Below are positions 45,638-56,162 of a stretch of DNA of 64,000 nucleotides, in pieces. Below the pieces are notes generated by a model. That model worked only from the letters and a program-made list of their open reading frames with translations, had not been told where the DNA came from and ran no database searches. The DNA comes from Actinomyces wuliandei (lineage in GTDB: Bacteria; Actinomycetota; Actinomycetes; Actinomycetales; Actinomycetaceae). The first letter of the stretch is position 1. Every line of letters starts with the position of its first letter. The translations under genes and the position numbers were made by a program. The stretch spans positions 744,001-808,000 of the forward strand of contig NZ_CP025227.1 in the NCBI RefSeq assembly GCF_004010955.1, read 5' to 3'.

Positions 45638-46534
45638 GTGCTGGGACGAGTAGGACAGCTGGTGGGACGCCTGCGGCGCTCGCGGGCGGGACGTGCCCTG
45701 GAGCGCTACCAGGAGGCGCACGGGAACCTCATCGCCGGGGGGATCGCCTACACCGGCCTGTTCTCAGTCTTCGCCGCCCTGGCGATCGGGGTGAGCGCCC
45801 TCATGGCGTTCGTCGGCAGCCACGACTCCGTGCGTCGGTCCGTCGTGACCACTATTGACTCTCTGCTTCCCGGGGTCGTGGACACCGGTAGCGGCGGCCT
45901 GGTCACCGTTGACCAGCTGGTGCTGGACTCGGCCCTCACCGTGGGGTCGGTCCTGGCCGTCGCAGCCCTGATGTTCTCGGCGATGAGTCTCATGGGGGCT
46001 ATTCGGACGGGACTGCGAGCCGTGTTCACGCTGACGGACCAGTCCACAGGGCTGGTACGCACCCAGCTGATGAACCTGGTCGGTTTTGTCATCATCGTGG
46101 TGGGGGTCCTGGTGACTGCTGTCGCCTCGGTGCTCACCAGGCTCCTGTCGGGGGAGGCTGGGCAGGCCCTGGGGCTCTCAGGTGCGCTGACCAGCACCGG
46201 CTCCAGGGTGGCGGTCCTGGTGGTGTCCTTCGTCATTGACTCCGGCATCCTGGCTCTCATGGTGAGAGTGAGCGGTGCGCGGCCACCTCGGCGTGACCTG
46301 CTGTGGGGCAGCGCGCTGGGAGCGCTGGCCCTCGGGGTGCTGCGTGAGTTAGGGACCGACGTGGTGGGCTCCTCGGCGAGCAACCCCCTGCTGGCCTCCG
46401 TCGCTGCTGTCGCAGTGCTCCTGCTGTGGCTGAACCTGGCGGCCCGCGTGGTGCTGCTGACGGCGGCCTGGATGGCAGAGGCCCGCCCGGGACCTGGCGG
46501 CGGATCTCCAGCCTCCTCACCAGACCTGGGCTGA
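45638..46534 (+). CDS. YihY/BrkB-family membrane protein
   Basis: 298 residues from GTG 45638. Multi-helix inner-membrane protein of the UPF0761/BrkB family: GNLIAGGIAYTGLFSVFAAL near the N-terminus, the FTLTDQSTGLVRTQLMNLVG segment and LASVAAVAVLLLWLNLAARV before the end. Function unknown, despite the old RNase BN and virulence-factor labels. Confidence 0.88.
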   Translation: MLGRVGQLVGRLRRSRAGRALERYQEAHGNLIAGGIAYTGLFSVFAALAIGVSALMAFVGSHDSVRRSVVTTIDSLLPGVVDTGSGGLVTVDQLVLDSALTVGSVLAVAALMFSAMSLMGAIRTGLRAVFTLTDQSTGLVRTQLMNLVGFVIIVVGVLVTAVASVLTRLLSGEAGQALGLSGALTSTGSRVAVLVVSFVIDSGILALMVRVSGARPPRRDLLWGSALGALALGVLRELGTDVVGSSASNPLLASVAAVAVLLLWLNLAARVVLLTAAWMAEARPGPGGGSPASSPDLG

Positions 46535-46670
46535 CTGGTTCACGAGGTTGGGGTACGTCTTGCGCGCCCCCGGTACTCAGCAGACGTACCCTGACCTCGC
46601 GGCCGACCTCCCGTCGTGCCTGTGTGCCCGCCTGGCACGCTGCGGTACAGCGCCGGGGTAGCCTTCCGGG

Positions 46671-47987
46671 GTGAGTGACGTGAGGACTGAGATGACCGGG
46701 AAGCCGGGGCAGCCGGGGAGGGTGGCGCAGGCCGCAGGCGCAGCAGGACCTGCGCGCAGGTCGGCACAGCGGCACGCTGAGTCGGCGGGGAGCAGGCAGA
46801 TCCACGTGATCATCCCGGCCGGAGGGGCTGGGACCCGGCTGTGGCCTCTGAGCCGCCGCCGCCGTCCCAAGTTCCTCCTCGACCTCACCGGTAGCGGACG
46901 CAGCCTGCTCCAGGCCACGGTCGCCCGCCTGGCGCCGGTGGCGGCCACGACGACAGTGGTCACCGGAGCCACCCACCTGGACGCCGTGGCTGACCAGCTT
47001 CCCGGTCTCCCGTCTGACAACCTTATTGCCGAGCCCTCACCGCGTGACTCCATGGCCGCCATCGGCCTGGCCGCAGCCGTCATCGCCCACCGGTACGGCC
47101 GTGAGGCGGTCGTGGGCTCCTTTGCCGCCGACCACGTCATCACTGACGAGGCTGCCTTTACCGATGCCGTCACCCAGGCGGCTGTCCTGGCGGAGGCGGG
47201 CTGGGTGACGACCATTGGTGTCGAGGCCACCGGGCCCTCCACCGCCTTTGGCTACATCCGTGCCGGCCGACGCCTCGGGGTGCCAGGAGCCCCCCAGGGC
47301 TACCAGGTCCTGGGCTTCACCGAGAAACCGGATGCGGCCACCGCGCAGGCCTACCTGGATGCCGGTGGATACCAGTGGAACGCGGGCATGTTCGTGGCCC
47401 GGGCCGGGGTGCTGCTGGACCACCTCGCAGCCCAGCGCCCGGACCTGGCAGCGGGGATCGAGGAGGTGGCCCAGGCCTGGGACACCCCCAGGAGGCGCAG
47501 CGTCCTCGCACAGGTGTGGCCGGGCCTGGAGCGGATCGCCATCGACCACGCCATTGCCGAGCCGGTGGCCTCCCAGGGGGGAGTAGCCATGGTCCCGGCT
47601 TCCATGGGGTGGGACGACGTCGGTGGCTATGACAGCCTCGCCCAGCTGGTGCCAACCCGCACGGCGGGACCTGCCGCAGGAGCCGCTGTCCTGGACCCCG
47701 TCCTGGCGGCCCAGGACAGTAGGGCTGCGCAGGGCGGGAGCGAGACTGAGGAGAATACCGAGGAGAATGAGGGCGAGGAGGTTGAGGAGGAGGAGATCGA
47801 GGTGCTCTCCTCCCCGGGGGCGCTCGTGGCCGCAGCAGGTGACAGGAAGGTGGTGCTGCTGGGCGTGCCCGGGGTCGTCGTGGTTGACACCCCGGACGCG
47901 CTCCTGGTGACGACTCCGGAGCACGCGCAGGAGGTCAAAGGTGTTGTTGACCGGCTGGCCGACCACGGGCGGGATGAGCTGCTCTGA
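46671..47987 (+). CDS. manC: Mannose-1-phosphate guanylyltransferase with an acidic insertion
   Basis: 438 residues. Makes GDP-mannose for mannan, glycolipid or glycoprotein synthesis. Nucleotidyltransferase signature IIPAGGAGTRLWPLSRRRRP, the VGSFAADHVI metal region, FTEKPDAATAQAYLDAGGYQ and WDDVGGYDSL. About 25 residues (357-382) are almost all Glu/Asn (ETEENTEENEGEEVEEEE) and interrupt the usual C-terminal beta part. TAGCCT (46659-46664) is 6 bases before GTG, so it is probably leaderless. The symbol is by function only. Confidence 0.9.
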   Translation: MSDVRTEMTGKPGQPGRVAQAAGAAGPARRSAQRHAESAGSRQIHVIIPAGGAGTRLWPLSRRRRPKFLLDLTGSGRSLLQATVARLAPVAATTTVVTGATHLDAVADQLPGLPSDNLIAEPSPRDSMAAIGLAAAVIAHRYGREAVVGSFAADHVITDEAAFTDAVTQAAVLAEAGWVTTIGVEATGPSTAFGYIRAGRRLGVPGAPQGYQVLGFTEKPDAATAQAYLDAGGYQWNAGMFVARAGVLLDHLAAQRPDLAAGIEEVAQAWDTPRRRSVLAQVWPGLERIAIDHAIAEPVASQGGVAMVPASMGWDDVGGYDSLAQLVPTRTAGPAAGAAVLDPVLAAQDSRAAQGGSETEENTEENEGEEVEEEEIEVLSSPGALVAAAGDRKVVLLGVPGVVVVDTPDALLVTTPEHAQEVKGVVDRLADHGRDELL

Positions 47988-48026
47988 TCTGCTCTGACGG
48001 GCCGCCCCGGAGCCCCTAGAGCGCCA

Positions 48027-48056
48027 CCGGGGCCGGAGCGCACGCCCCGGCCCCGG
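48027..48056. terminator. GC-rich hairpin between convergent manC and glgB
   Basis: CCGGGGCCGG (48027-48036) pairs exactly with CCGGCCCCGG (48047-48056) across a 10-base loop. No T-tract; a bidirectional terminator by position. Confidence 0.5.
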
Positions 48057-48068
48057 GAGGCCCGCCCC

Positions 48069-50300
48069 TCAGTCCTGTGAGGGACGCAGGAAGATGGCGC
48101 CCAGCGGGGGCACGCGCAGACGCACGGAGGCGGGACGCCCGTTCCAGGGCAGCTCCTCGGCCTCGACATGACCGAGGTTGTCCACGCCGGAGCCCCCGTA
48201 CTGCGGGGAATCGGTGTTGAGGACCTCGTCCCAACCACCGGCGAAGGGCAGCCCCACCCGGTAGCCCTCGTGCGGGGTGCCGGCGAAGTTGACCACGCAC
48301 ACCATGAGGTCCGCCCGGCCCTCGGCGTCGGTGCCCTTACGCAGGTAGGACAGGACGTTGTGGTCGCCGTCCCCGGCCTCGATCCACTCGAAGCCCCGGT
48401 GGGAGAAGTCCTCGGTCCACAGGGCGGGGGAGGCCTTGTAGAGGGCGTTGAGGTCGGTGACGAGCCGCAGCAGGCCCTGGTGGCCGGGGTCGTCCAGGAT
48501 CCACCAGTCCAGGGAGCTGTCCGCGTTCCACTCCGCGCCCTGGCCGAACTCCTGGCCCATGAAGAGCAGCTGCTTGCCTGGGTGGGACCACTGGTAGGCG
48601 TACAGGGCGCGCAGGCCGGCCAGCTCCTGCCAGGCGTCGCCGGGCATCTTGGACAGCAGGGAGCCCTTGCCGTGGACGACCTCGTCGTGGCTCAGCGGCA
48701 GGATGAACTGCTCGGAGAAGGCGTAGACCAGGGAGAAGGTCAGCTCACCGTGGTGGTAGCGGCGGTTGACCGGGTCCTCTGCCAGGTAGCGCAGGGTGTC
48801 GTTCATCCACCCCATGTTCCACTTCAGGCCGAAGCCCAGGCCGCCGTACTCTGTGGGGGCGGTGACCCCCGGCCAGGCGGTGGACTCCTCGGCCGCCATG
48901 AGGACACCCGGGCACTTGCGGTAGGCGGTGGCGGTGGCCTCCTGGAGGAAGCTGATGGCCTCCAGGTTCTCCCGCCCGCCGAACTGGTTGGGGTGCCACT
49001 GGCCGTCCTCGCGGGAGTAGTCCAGGTAGAGCATGGAGGCCACCGCGTCCACGCGCAGGCCGTCGATGTGGAAGTCCTGGAGCCAGTACAGGGCGTTGGC
49101 CACCAGGAAGTTGCGCACCTCGTTGCGGCCGAAGTTGAACACGTAGGTGCCCCAGTCGGGGTGCTCACCGCGCTGGGGGTCGGGGTCCTCGTACAGGGCG
49201 GTGCCGTCGAAGCGCGCCAGCGCCCACTCGTCCTTGGGGAAGTGGGCGGGGACCCAGTCCAGGATGACACCGATACCCGCCTGGTGGAGCTGGTCCACCA
49301 GGTACCTGAAGTCGTCCGGGGTCCCGAAGCGGGCGGTGGGGGCGTAGTAGCCGGTGACCTGGTAGCCCCAGGACCCTCCGAAGGGGTGCTCGGCCACGGG
49401 CATGAGCTCGACGTGGGTGAAGCCTGCCTCCTTGACGTAGGGGACGAGCTCCTCGGCCAGCCCCCGGTAGCCCAGGCCCTGCCTCCACGAGCCGACGTGG
49501 ACCTCGTAGATGCTCATGGGCTGGTTGTGGGGGTTGGTCTCTGCCCTCCTGGCCATCCACTCCTGGTCGCCCCACTCGTGGAAGCGGTCGGTGACCACGC
49601 TGGCCGTGGCCGGGGGGACCTCGGAGGCGCGGGCCAGGGGGTCGGCCTTCTGGTGCCAGGAGCCGTCGGCGAAGCAGATCTCGTACTTGTAGCGGGCGCC
49701 CACCCCCACCCCGGGGACAAACAGCTCCCACACCCCGGAGGAGCCCAGGGAGCGCATGGCGGTGGCGGTGCCATCCCAGTAGTTGAAGTCGCCCACCACG
49801 CGCACGGCCCGGGCGTTGGGCGCCCACACCGCGAAGGCGGTGCCGTCCACGTCCCCCAGCGAGCCGGGGAAGTGCTTGACGTGGGAGCCCAGCACCTCCC
49901 ACAGCTCCTCGTGGCGCCCCTCGGAGATGAGGTAGGTGTCCATCTCGCCCAGGGTGGGCAGGAAGCGGTAGGGGTCGTCCACGGTGATGGTCTCGTCCCC
50001 GTAGGTGACCTTGATGCGGTAGTCAGGGACCTCCTGGCCGGGCAGGACCGCGACCCACACGCCGTCCTGCTCGTGGGTGGCGGGGTAGGCGCCCTCCGCA
50101 GTGACCACGACGACGGCGTCAGCCAGGTGGCGCACGGTACGCACCGTCACCCCGTGGTCGCCCACGTGGGCGCCGAGGACCTCGTGCGGGTTGTGGTAGC
50201 GGGCGTAGGCCACGTCGGCCAGCACCCAGGGGTCCACAGGGACGGGCCTGGGCGGCGCGGCGTTGTCGGGGGCGGGCTCTGGTGCGGTCGCATCGGTCAT
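48069..50300 (-). CDS. glgB: 1,4-alpha-glucan branching enzyme
   Basis: 743 residues. Forms alpha-1,6 branches in glycogen. N1 and CBM48 domains ([20 protein letters not shown]), then GH13 motifs: [30 protein letters not shown] (nucleophile Asp), [14 protein letters not shown] (acid Glu) and [16 protein letters not shown]. Last gene of the GlgE-pathway operon; 134 bases separate it from maltokinase. Confidence 0.96.
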   Translation of the reverse strand: MTDATAPEPAPDNAAPPRPVPVDPWVLADVAYARYHNPHEVLGAHVGDHGVTVRTVRHLADAVVVVTAEGAYPATHEQDGVWVAVLPGQEVPDYRIKVTYGDETITVDDPYRFLPTLGEMDTYLISEGRHEELWEVLGSHVKHFPGSLGDVDGTAFAVWAPNARAVRVVGDFNYWDGTATAMRSLGSSGVWELFVPGVGVGARYKYEICFADGSWHQKADPLARASEVPPATASVVTDRFHEWGDQEWMARRAETNPHNQPMSIYEVHVGSWRQGLGYRGLAEELVPYVKEAGFTHVELMPVAEHPFGGSWGYQVTGYYAPTARFGTPDDFRYLVDQLHQAGIGVILDWVPAHFPKDEWALARFDGTALYEDPDPQRGEHPDWGTYVFNFGRNEVRNFLVANALYWLQDFHIDGLRVDAVASMLYLDYSREDGQWHPNQFGGRENLEAISFLQEATATAYRKCPGVLMAAEESTAWPGVTAPTEYGGLGFGLKWNMGWMNDTLRYLAEDPVNRRYHHGELTFSLVYAFSEQFILPLSHDEVVHGKGSLLSKMPGDAWQELAGLRALYAYQWSHPGKQLLFMGQEFGQGAEWNADSSLDWWILDDPGHQGLLRLVTDLNALYKASPALWTEDFSHRGFEWIEAGDGDHNVLSYLRKGTDAEGRADLMVCVVNFAGTPHEGYRVGLPFAGGWDEVLNTDSPQYGGSGVDNLGHVEAEELPWNGRPASVRLRVPPLGAIFLRPSQD

Positions 50301-50434
50301 GAGTCAACTATTCCATGGGTCGAGGGCTGGTGGGAGCGTTTGGGCTGCCGAGTCAGTACCTGAGCCGACAGCCCAGCCAGCGGGCAGGGTCAGCGGCCCG
50401 GCCACGGGCGCCGTCAGCTGCGCCGCTGGCCGCG

Positions 50435-52060
50435 TCAGCGGGCCGCAGCACCTGGGGCACCTGGCGCAGCACGGGTCTCCAGCAGGGAGGCGATGGCGTC
50501 CAGGGGGATGCTCAGCCAGTCAGGACGGTTGCGGGCCTCGTAGACGGCCTCGTACAGCGCCTTGTCCAGCTCGAGGCAGGCCAGCAGCACCTCGGAGGCG
50601 GCCTGGTCCAGCGCGGCTGGTCCGTGCCCGCAGCGGGCACGGCTGTGGTAGCCGTCAGTGAAGGCGCGGCGCACTGCGGGCAGCCAGCCCGGGTGCGCGG
50701 CCCCACCCACCGCCGCAGCGTAGTCGAAGGAGCGCAGCATGCCCGCCACGTCGCGCAGAGGCTGGTCGGGACGAGTACGCTCCGCCAGCGGGCGCAGGGG
50801 CTCTCCCTCGAAGTCCAGGACGTACCAGCGCTGCTGCCCGCCGGTCTCGTGGAGGACCTGGCCCAGGTGGTAGTCGCCGTGGACCCGTGAGGACGGGGCC
50901 AGGGCGTCCAGCGCCTCCAGGTGGGTGAGGAAGTCTCTGACCTGGTCTGCAGCACCAGGTATCCTCCGGGAGACCTCAGGGACCTCGGCCAGCGCCCACC
51001 CGGCGCGCAGCCTCAGGGCGTCGGCCAGCTCGCGGGGCGGGGGCGGCGCGCTGGCTCCCAGGGCGGAGACCAGGTGGTCGTGCATCTGCGCGGTCGTGTC
51101 CCCCAGGGAGGAGGCCAGGGACAGCGCCCTCTCGCGGACCGGCCCGTCGGCGTCGTCGGAGGAGGCCAGCGCGCAGAACAGCTCGAAGCCGTCCTCGGCC
51201 TCGGGCACGAAGACGCAGGCCACGGCCGAGTCAGTGGATGCTGAAGAGGCTGTAGGTGCTGCTGAGGCTGTGGGGGGCGTGGACGCCGTGTCGGGTCCGG
51301 GCTCTGGCCGGGCAGGGGTCCAGGTGGCCACGGACCAGGCCACGGGTCTGCGGACCCGGTCCCAGCCGTCGCGGGCCAGGGCCACGGAGACCTCCACGTC
51401 CGGGTTGCGCCCCTCGTCCAGGACCCGGATGAGCTTGACGACGAGGTCCGGGACGCAGGCGTCCTCAGGACCGCCTGGCTGCTGGCCGGGAGCGGGGGCC
51501 GGCAGCACCACCGAGCTGTTCGACTGCTGGGAGGTGGACACCCGCAGCCGGTGGGCGCGCTGGAGGATCGCCTTGGCCCCGTCCTCCTCCAGGACCGTGC
51601 CCGCCTCCAGGGCCTGCCGGGCCCAGGCCCGCCAGAAGTCCGGGTGGTGGGTGCCGTCGACGAGAGCCACCGTCCCGGCAGGCCCCTCCAGGACGAGGCC
51701 GTGGCTGCCCGGGGGCTCGTCGGCGACCGCGAAGGAGTCCAGGGCACCGGGTTCCTCCAGGACCACGGGCACGTGCAGCACCACTTCTCCACGCTGTCCA
51801 CGGCGGGCAGCGTCTGCCCCGTCGGTGTCTGCCCCGTCCTGCCCGGCTGCCCGCCCCTCCGCCGCGACTGGCCGTACGCCTCGGGGGACGGCGACAAGCA
51901 GGTCGCGCACTGTCGGGGCCATGTCCTGGCAGCCGACCAGCCTCAGTGCCTGCGGCCCGGACCCGCCTGCGCCCTTGAGCGGGAACCACCGGCGGGCGGG
52001 CAGCCAGGCCCCCAGCGCCTCCAGCAGCGCCTTGTCCTGCGGCCAGGCCCTGGGTCTCAC
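50435..52060 (-). CDS. mak: Maltokinase
   Basis: 541 residues from GTG 52060, overlapping the treS stop (GTGA). Phosphorylates maltose to maltose-1-phosphate, the GlgE donor (Pep2). N-terminal lobe LGAWLPARRWFPLKG; kinase core RVHGDYHLGQVLHETGG with the catalytic HGDxHxxQ motif and YVLDFEGEPLRPLAERT for metal. A Thr/Ala/Pro/Ser-rich linker (about 245-275) is unusual. Confidence 0.9.
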   Translation of the reverse strand: MRPRAWPQDKALLEALGAWLPARRWFPLKGAGGSGPQALRLVGCQDMAPTVRDLLVAVPRGVRPVAAEGRAAGQDGADTDGADAARRGQRGEVVLHVPVVLEEPGALDSFAVADEPPGSHGLVLEGPAGTVALVDGTHHPDFWRAWARQALEAGTVLEEDGAKAILQRAHRLRVSTSQQSNSSVVLPAPAPGQQPGGPEDACVPDLVVKLIRVLDEGRNPDVEVSVALARDGWDRVRRPVAWSVATWTPARPEPGPDTASTPPTASAAPTASSASTDSAVACVFVPEAEDGFELFCALASSDDADGPVRERALSLASSLGDTTAQMHDHLVSALGASAPPPPRELADALRLRAGWALAEVPEVSRRIPGAADQVRDFLTHLEALDALAPSSRVHGDYHLGQVLHETGGQQRWYVLDFEGEPLRPLAERTRPDQPLRDVAGMLRSFDYAAAVGGAAHPGWLPAVRRAFTDGYHSRARCGHGPAALDQAASEVLLACLELDKALYEAVYEARNRPDWLSIPLDAIASLLETRAAPGAPGAAAR

Positions 52061-54024
52061 GGCGCCTCCCCGGCGGGCTGCGAGGGCGTACCCGGGACCG
52101 TGGCCCCCACAGTCTCGCCCGCGTCCGCTCCCGAGACGGCCTCCGGGGCTGTCACGGACAGCCAGTAGTAGCCACGGGCCCCCAGTGTCAGGGTAAGCAC
52201 ACCGGACTCGTCGAACCGGGGGAAGGCGGTGCCCCCAAAGACGTCGGTGGTGCTCATCCCAGCCAGGTCTGGGGCCTGGACCCTGACCGAGCGCGGCACG
52301 GAGGACAGGTTCGTCACGCACAGGAGCGTCTCCCCGCCCGGTCCCGCCTCGGAGCGGGTGTGGGCCAGGACCGCCTCGTCACTGGTGGGACGCAGACGGA
52401 AGTCGCCTCGTCCCAGTGCCGGGTGCTGGCGCCTCAGGTGCAGCAGGCGGCGCATGAAGTGCAGCAGGGAGTCGGGCCGGGCCATCTCGGTGGCTACCGT
52501 CAGGTGGGAGTAGCCCGGGGTCTGGATGAGGGGCAGGGTGAGGGAGCCCGGGTCCACCGCAGTGGAGAAGCCCATGTTGGGCGAGTCGTCCCACTGCATG
52601 GGGGTGCGCACGGCGTCGCGGTCCTCCAGCCAGATGTTCTCTCCCATGCCGATCTCGTCACCGTAGTAGAGGCAGGGGCTTCCCGGCAGGGACAGCAGCA
52701 GCGCGTTGGCCAGCTCGATCTCCGCGCGGGAGGCGTCCAGCAGCGGCGCCAGGCGGCGGCGTATCCCGATGTTGGCCCGCATACGCTCGTCGGGGGCGTA
52801 CCAGGCGTACATCTGGGCCCGCTCGGCGTCGGTGACCATCTCCAGGGTCAGCTCGTCGTGGTTGCGCAGGAAGGTGCCCCACTGGCCGTGGGCCGGGATC
52901 TGCGGGGTCTGCTCCAGCACCCAGCGGACGGCTGTGGCCGACTCCTGGCGCAGGGCGTAGTAGATCCGGGGCATCACCGGGAAGTGGAAGCACATGGTGC
53001 ACTCCGGCGCCTCCTCGGTGCCGAAGTAGTCCACGACGTCGTGTGGCCACTGGTTGGCCTCCGCGATCGTGATGACGCCGGGGAACTCCCGGTCCAGCAT
53101 AGCCCGGATCCCGGCGACGACGGCGTGGGTACCTGGCAGGTTCTCGCAGCTGGTCCCCTCCTCCTCAGTGAGGTAGGGGACCGCGTCCAGGCGGAAGCCG
53201 TCCACGCCGGTGCGCGCCCAGAACCGGATGACGTCGTGGACGGCCTCCACCACCGCCGGGTTGTCGTAGTTGAGGTCGGGCTGGTGGGAGAAGAACCGGT
53301 GCCAGTAGAACTGGCCGCGCTCGACGTCGTAGGCCCAGTTGGACTCCTCGGTGTCCACAAAGATGATCCGTGTGTCCGGGTAGCCGGAGTCGTCGTCGCG
53401 CCACACGTAGAAGTCTCCGTAGGGGCCCTCGGGGTCCGAGCGGGAGGCCTGGAACCACGGGTGGGTGTCCGAGGTGTGGTTGAGGACCATGTCAATGACC
53501 ACCCGGATGCCCCGCTGGTGGGCCTGGTGGACCATCTCGCGGAAGTCCTCCATTGTCCCGTAGCGGGGGTCCACGGCAGTGTAGTCGGAGACGTCGTAGC
53601 CCCCGTCGCGCATGGGGGAGGGGTAGAACGGCGGGATCCAGATGCAGTCCACCCCCAGCCAGGCCAGGTAGTCCAGGCGGGAGATGAGGCCGATCAGGTC
53701 GCCCGTGCCGTCACCGTCGGAGTCGGCGAAGGAACGCAGCAGCGCCTCGTAGAACACGGCGGTGCGGAACCACTCCGGGTCCGCGCTGATGCCAGGACGG
53801 TCCTGGTGGGGCAGCACGGGGATGCCGGGGACCGGTGGTGCCACTGTCATCGGGACGGCACTGCCTGCGGCGAGAGGCGCAGCGGCGGTGGTGACGGGAG
53901 GACCAGCCGGAGCGGCAGCGTCCGAGGCCGGGACGGGTGTCCCGGCTGCTGGTGCCACTAACCCCGGTGCCGCCAGCAGCCCTGCCGTAGGCACCTCGCC
54001 AGCACCGGGAAAGGCCTCGCTCAC
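52057..54024 (-). CDS. treS: Trehalose synthase/maltose isomerase
   Basis: 655 residues from GTG 54024, overlapping the glgE stop by 3 bases. Interconverts trehalose and maltose. GH13 motifs: RVVIDMVLNHTSDTHPWFQA, GFRLDAVPYLTEEEGTSCEN, TIAEANQWP and FLRNHDELTLEMV. An N-terminal 70-residue Ala/Pro-rich extension precedes the usual EWFRTAVFYEALLRSF. Feeds maltose to Mak. Confidence 0.95.
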   Translation of the reverse strand: MSEAFPGAGEVPTAGLLAAPGLVAPAAGTPVPASDAAAPAGPPVTTAAAPLAAGSAVPMTVAPPVPGIPVLPHQDRPGISADPEWFRTAVFYEALLRSFADSDGDGTGDLIGLISRLDYLAWLGVDCIWIPPFYPSPMRDGGYDVSDYTAVDPRYGTMEDFREMVHQAHQRGIRVVIDMVLNHTSDTHPWFQASRSDPEGPYGDFYVWRDDDSGYPDTRIIFVDTEESNWAYDVERGQFYWHRFFSHQPDLNYDNPAVVEAVHDVIRFWARTGVDGFRLDAVPYLTEEEGTSCENLPGTHAVVAGIRAMLDREFPGVITIAEANQWPHDVVDYFGTEEAPECTMCFHFPVMPRIYYALRQESATAVRWVLEQTPQIPAHGQWGTFLRNHDELTLEMVTDAERAQMYAWYAPDERMRANIGIRRRLAPLLDASRAEIELANALLLSLPGSPCLYYGDEIGMGENIWLEDRDAVRTPMQWDDSPNMGFSTAVDPGSLTLPLIQTPGYSHLTVATEMARPDSLLHFMRRLLHLRRQHPALGRGDFRLRPTSDEAVLAHTRSEAGPGGETLLCVTNLSSVPRSVRVQAPDLAGMSTTDVFGGTAFPRFDESGVLTLTLGARGYYWLSVTAPEAVSGADAGETVGATVPGTPSQPAGEAP

Positions 54025-56162
54025 AGTGCCTCCACCGCGAACACGTGGGCAGCCTGTCCGACGAAGGGGTCCAGACGCACGTAGTTCTGGCCGGACCACT
54101 CGTAGGACCCCTCATCCAGGAGGTCGGTGACACGGACCACCGGGCGGGAGCCGTCGGTCCCGGCGGGCAGCCCCAGGGCCTCCAGGTTGAGGAAGACCTC
54201 CCCGGCCCGGGCACTGTGCGGGTCCAGGTTGACCACGGTGAGCACCGTGTCGTCGTGCCCGGTCGGGCTGTGGGCGGCGTCCACCCGCTTGGAGTAGGCG
54301 ATGATGTGGTCGTCGCTGGTGGGGTGGAACCACACCTCACGTAGCTGTCGCAGCGCCGGGTGGGTGGCCCGGGCGGCGTTGAGGCGCGTGAGCAGCTCCT
54401 CAATGCCGTTGGAGCGGGCGGCAGCGAAGTCACGGGGCTTGTACTCGTACTTCTCGTTGTCGATCTGCTCCTCGTAGCCGGGGCGAGGCACCGACTCGGC
54501 CAGCTCGTAGCCGGAGTAGATGCCCCAGGTGGGCGACAGCGTGGCCGCCAGGACGGCGCGCAGCCGGAAGGCGGGCACCTTCCCGGCCGTCATGAAGGGG
54601 GTCAGGATGTCGTGGGTGGTAGGCCAGAAGGTCGGGCGCAGCACGTGGGCGGTCTCCTGGCTCAGCTCCACCACGTAGTCGGTCAGCTCCTCCTTGGTGT
54701 TGCGCCAGGCGAAGTAGGTGTAGGACTGGTGGAACCCGATCTTGCCCAGGGTGCGCATCATGGCCGGGCGGGTGAAGGCCTCAGCCAGGAACAGGACGTC
54801 AGGGGACTCGGCCCGCACCTGGGCGATGAGGCGCTGCCAGAAGGGCAGAGGCTTGGTGTGCGGGTTGTCCACCCGGAAGATCGTCACCCCGTGGCGGACC
54901 CAGGTGCGCACCACCTCCAGGATGGCCTGGTAGATGCCCTCCGGGTCGTTGTCGAAGTTGAGAGGGTAGATGTCCTGGTACTTCTTGGGGGGGTTCTCCG
55001 CGTAGGCGATGGAGCCGTCGGCCAGGACGGTGAACCACTCGGGGTGCTCAGCCACCCACGGGTGGTCCGGGGAGCACTGGAGGGCCAGGTCCAGGGCCAC
55101 CTCCATGCCGAGCTGGCGGGCGCGCTCCACCAGGGCGTCAAAGTCGTCGAAGGTACCCAGGTCGGGGTGGATGACGTCGTGGCCGCCCTCGGGCGAGCCG
55201 ATTCCGTAGGGGGAGCCCGGGTCGCCGGGCCGGGCCGTGAGGGTGTTGTTGCGACCCTTGCGGTTGGTAGTGCCGATCGGGGAGACCGGGGTGAGGTAGA
55301 GGACGTCGAAGCCCATGGCGGCGATGCGGTCCAGGTGCTCGGCGGCGGTACGCAGGGTGCCGGAGTGCCAGTTGCCGTGCTCGTCGGCGCCCGAGCCCAG
55401 GGAGCGGGGGAAGATCTCGTACCAGGAGCCGGCCAGGGCGCGGGTGCGGTCCACCTGCAGGGGGTAGGACGCCGAGGGGGAGACAAGGTCGCGCAGGGGC
55501 AGACGCTCCAGCGCGGTGGCCACCTCCTGGGAGACACCTGCTGCGAGCCGGGCCTCGGCACTCTGGGAGTTGTCACGCAGCGCGGTGGCGGCCCGGGTCA
55601 GCACCTCGGTGTCCTCGGGAGCGCGCCCGGGGACCTGGGCGGCGCGCTCCATGACGCGCGCTCCCTCCTCCAGCATGAGCTCGACGTCGACCCCGGCGGG
55701 CACCTTGATGGAGGCGTCGTGTGCCCACGTGCCGTAGGGGTCGGACCACCCCTCCACCCGGAAGCGCCAGTCACCGGGGGAGTCCGGGGCCAGCCGGGCC
55801 TCGTAGCGGTCCAGGCCCACGGCGACCTCGTGCATGCGTGCGCTGGGCCCGTCGGTGCCGTCAGGGCGGACCAGCACGGCAGTGGCGCCGAAGTGGTCGT
55901 GGCCCTCGCGGAAGACCGTGGCGCGCACTGGAATCACCTCGCCAACCACGGCCTTGGCGGGCCAGCGGCCGTCCTCCACCACGGGAAAGACCTCGGTGAC
56001 CGGGATGCGGCCGACAGGAGCGAAGGGAGCGGGCTGGGGCACCGCCTCTACCGGGTAGGACCAGGCTGCTGAGGAGCCGACAGGAGCGGCCTCCTCTGAC
56101 GGGGTCGGCAGGGACGGGGAGGTCATCGGTGCGGCCGTGCTCGGCGTCGTGTGCTCAGTCAC
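54021..56162 (-). CDS. glgE: Alpha-1,4-glucan:maltose-1-phosphate maltosyltransferase
   Basis: 713 residues from GTG 56162; TACCCT (plus 56169-56174) is 6 bases upstream, so the operon mRNA is probably leaderless. Extends glucan with maltose-1-phosphate. N-terminal beta domain with IPVTEVFPVVEDGRWPAKAV, helical insert, then the GH13 core YEIFPRSLG, HGVTIFRVDNPHTKPLPFWQ (nucleophile Asp) and VLFLAEAFTRPAMMRTLGKI (acid Glu). The same frame stays open upstream through the toxin gene, giving a 1081-codon open frame; I regard this as chance in GC-rich DNA. Heads glgE-treS-mak-glgB. Confidence 0.95.
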   Translation of the reverse strand: MTEHTTPSTAAPMTSPSLPTPSEEAAPVGSSAAWSYPVEAVPQPAPFAPVGRIPVTEVFPVVEDGRWPAKAVVGEVIPVRATVFREGHDHFGATAVLVRPDGTDGPSARMHEVAVGLDRYEARLAPDSPGDWRFRVEGWSDPYGTWAHDASIKVPAGVDVELMLEEGARVMERAAQVPGRAPEDTEVLTRAATALRDNSQSAEARLAAGVSQEVATALERLPLRDLVSPSASYPLQVDRTRALAGSWYEIFPRSLGSGADEHGNWHSGTLRTAAEHLDRIAAMGFDVLYLTPVSPIGTTNRKGRNNTLTARPGDPGSPYGIGSPEGGHDVIHPDLGTFDDFDALVERARQLGMEVALDLALQCSPDHPWVAEHPEWFTVLADGSIAYAENPPKKYQDIYPLNFDNDPEGIYQAILEVVRTWVRHGVTIFRVDNPHTKPLPFWQRLIAQVRAESPDVLFLAEAFTRPAMMRTLGKIGFHQSYTYFAWRNTKEELTDYVVELSQETAHVLRPTFWPTTHDILTPFMTAGKVPAFRLRAVLAATLSPTWGIYSGYELAESVPRPGYEEQIDNEKYEYKPRDFAAARSNGIEELLTRLNAARATHPALRQLREVWFHPTSDDHIIAYSKRVDAAHSPTGHDDTVLTVVNLDPHSARAGEVFLNLEALGLPAGTDGSRPVVRVTDLLDEGSYEWSGQNYVRLDPFVGQAAHVFAVEAL

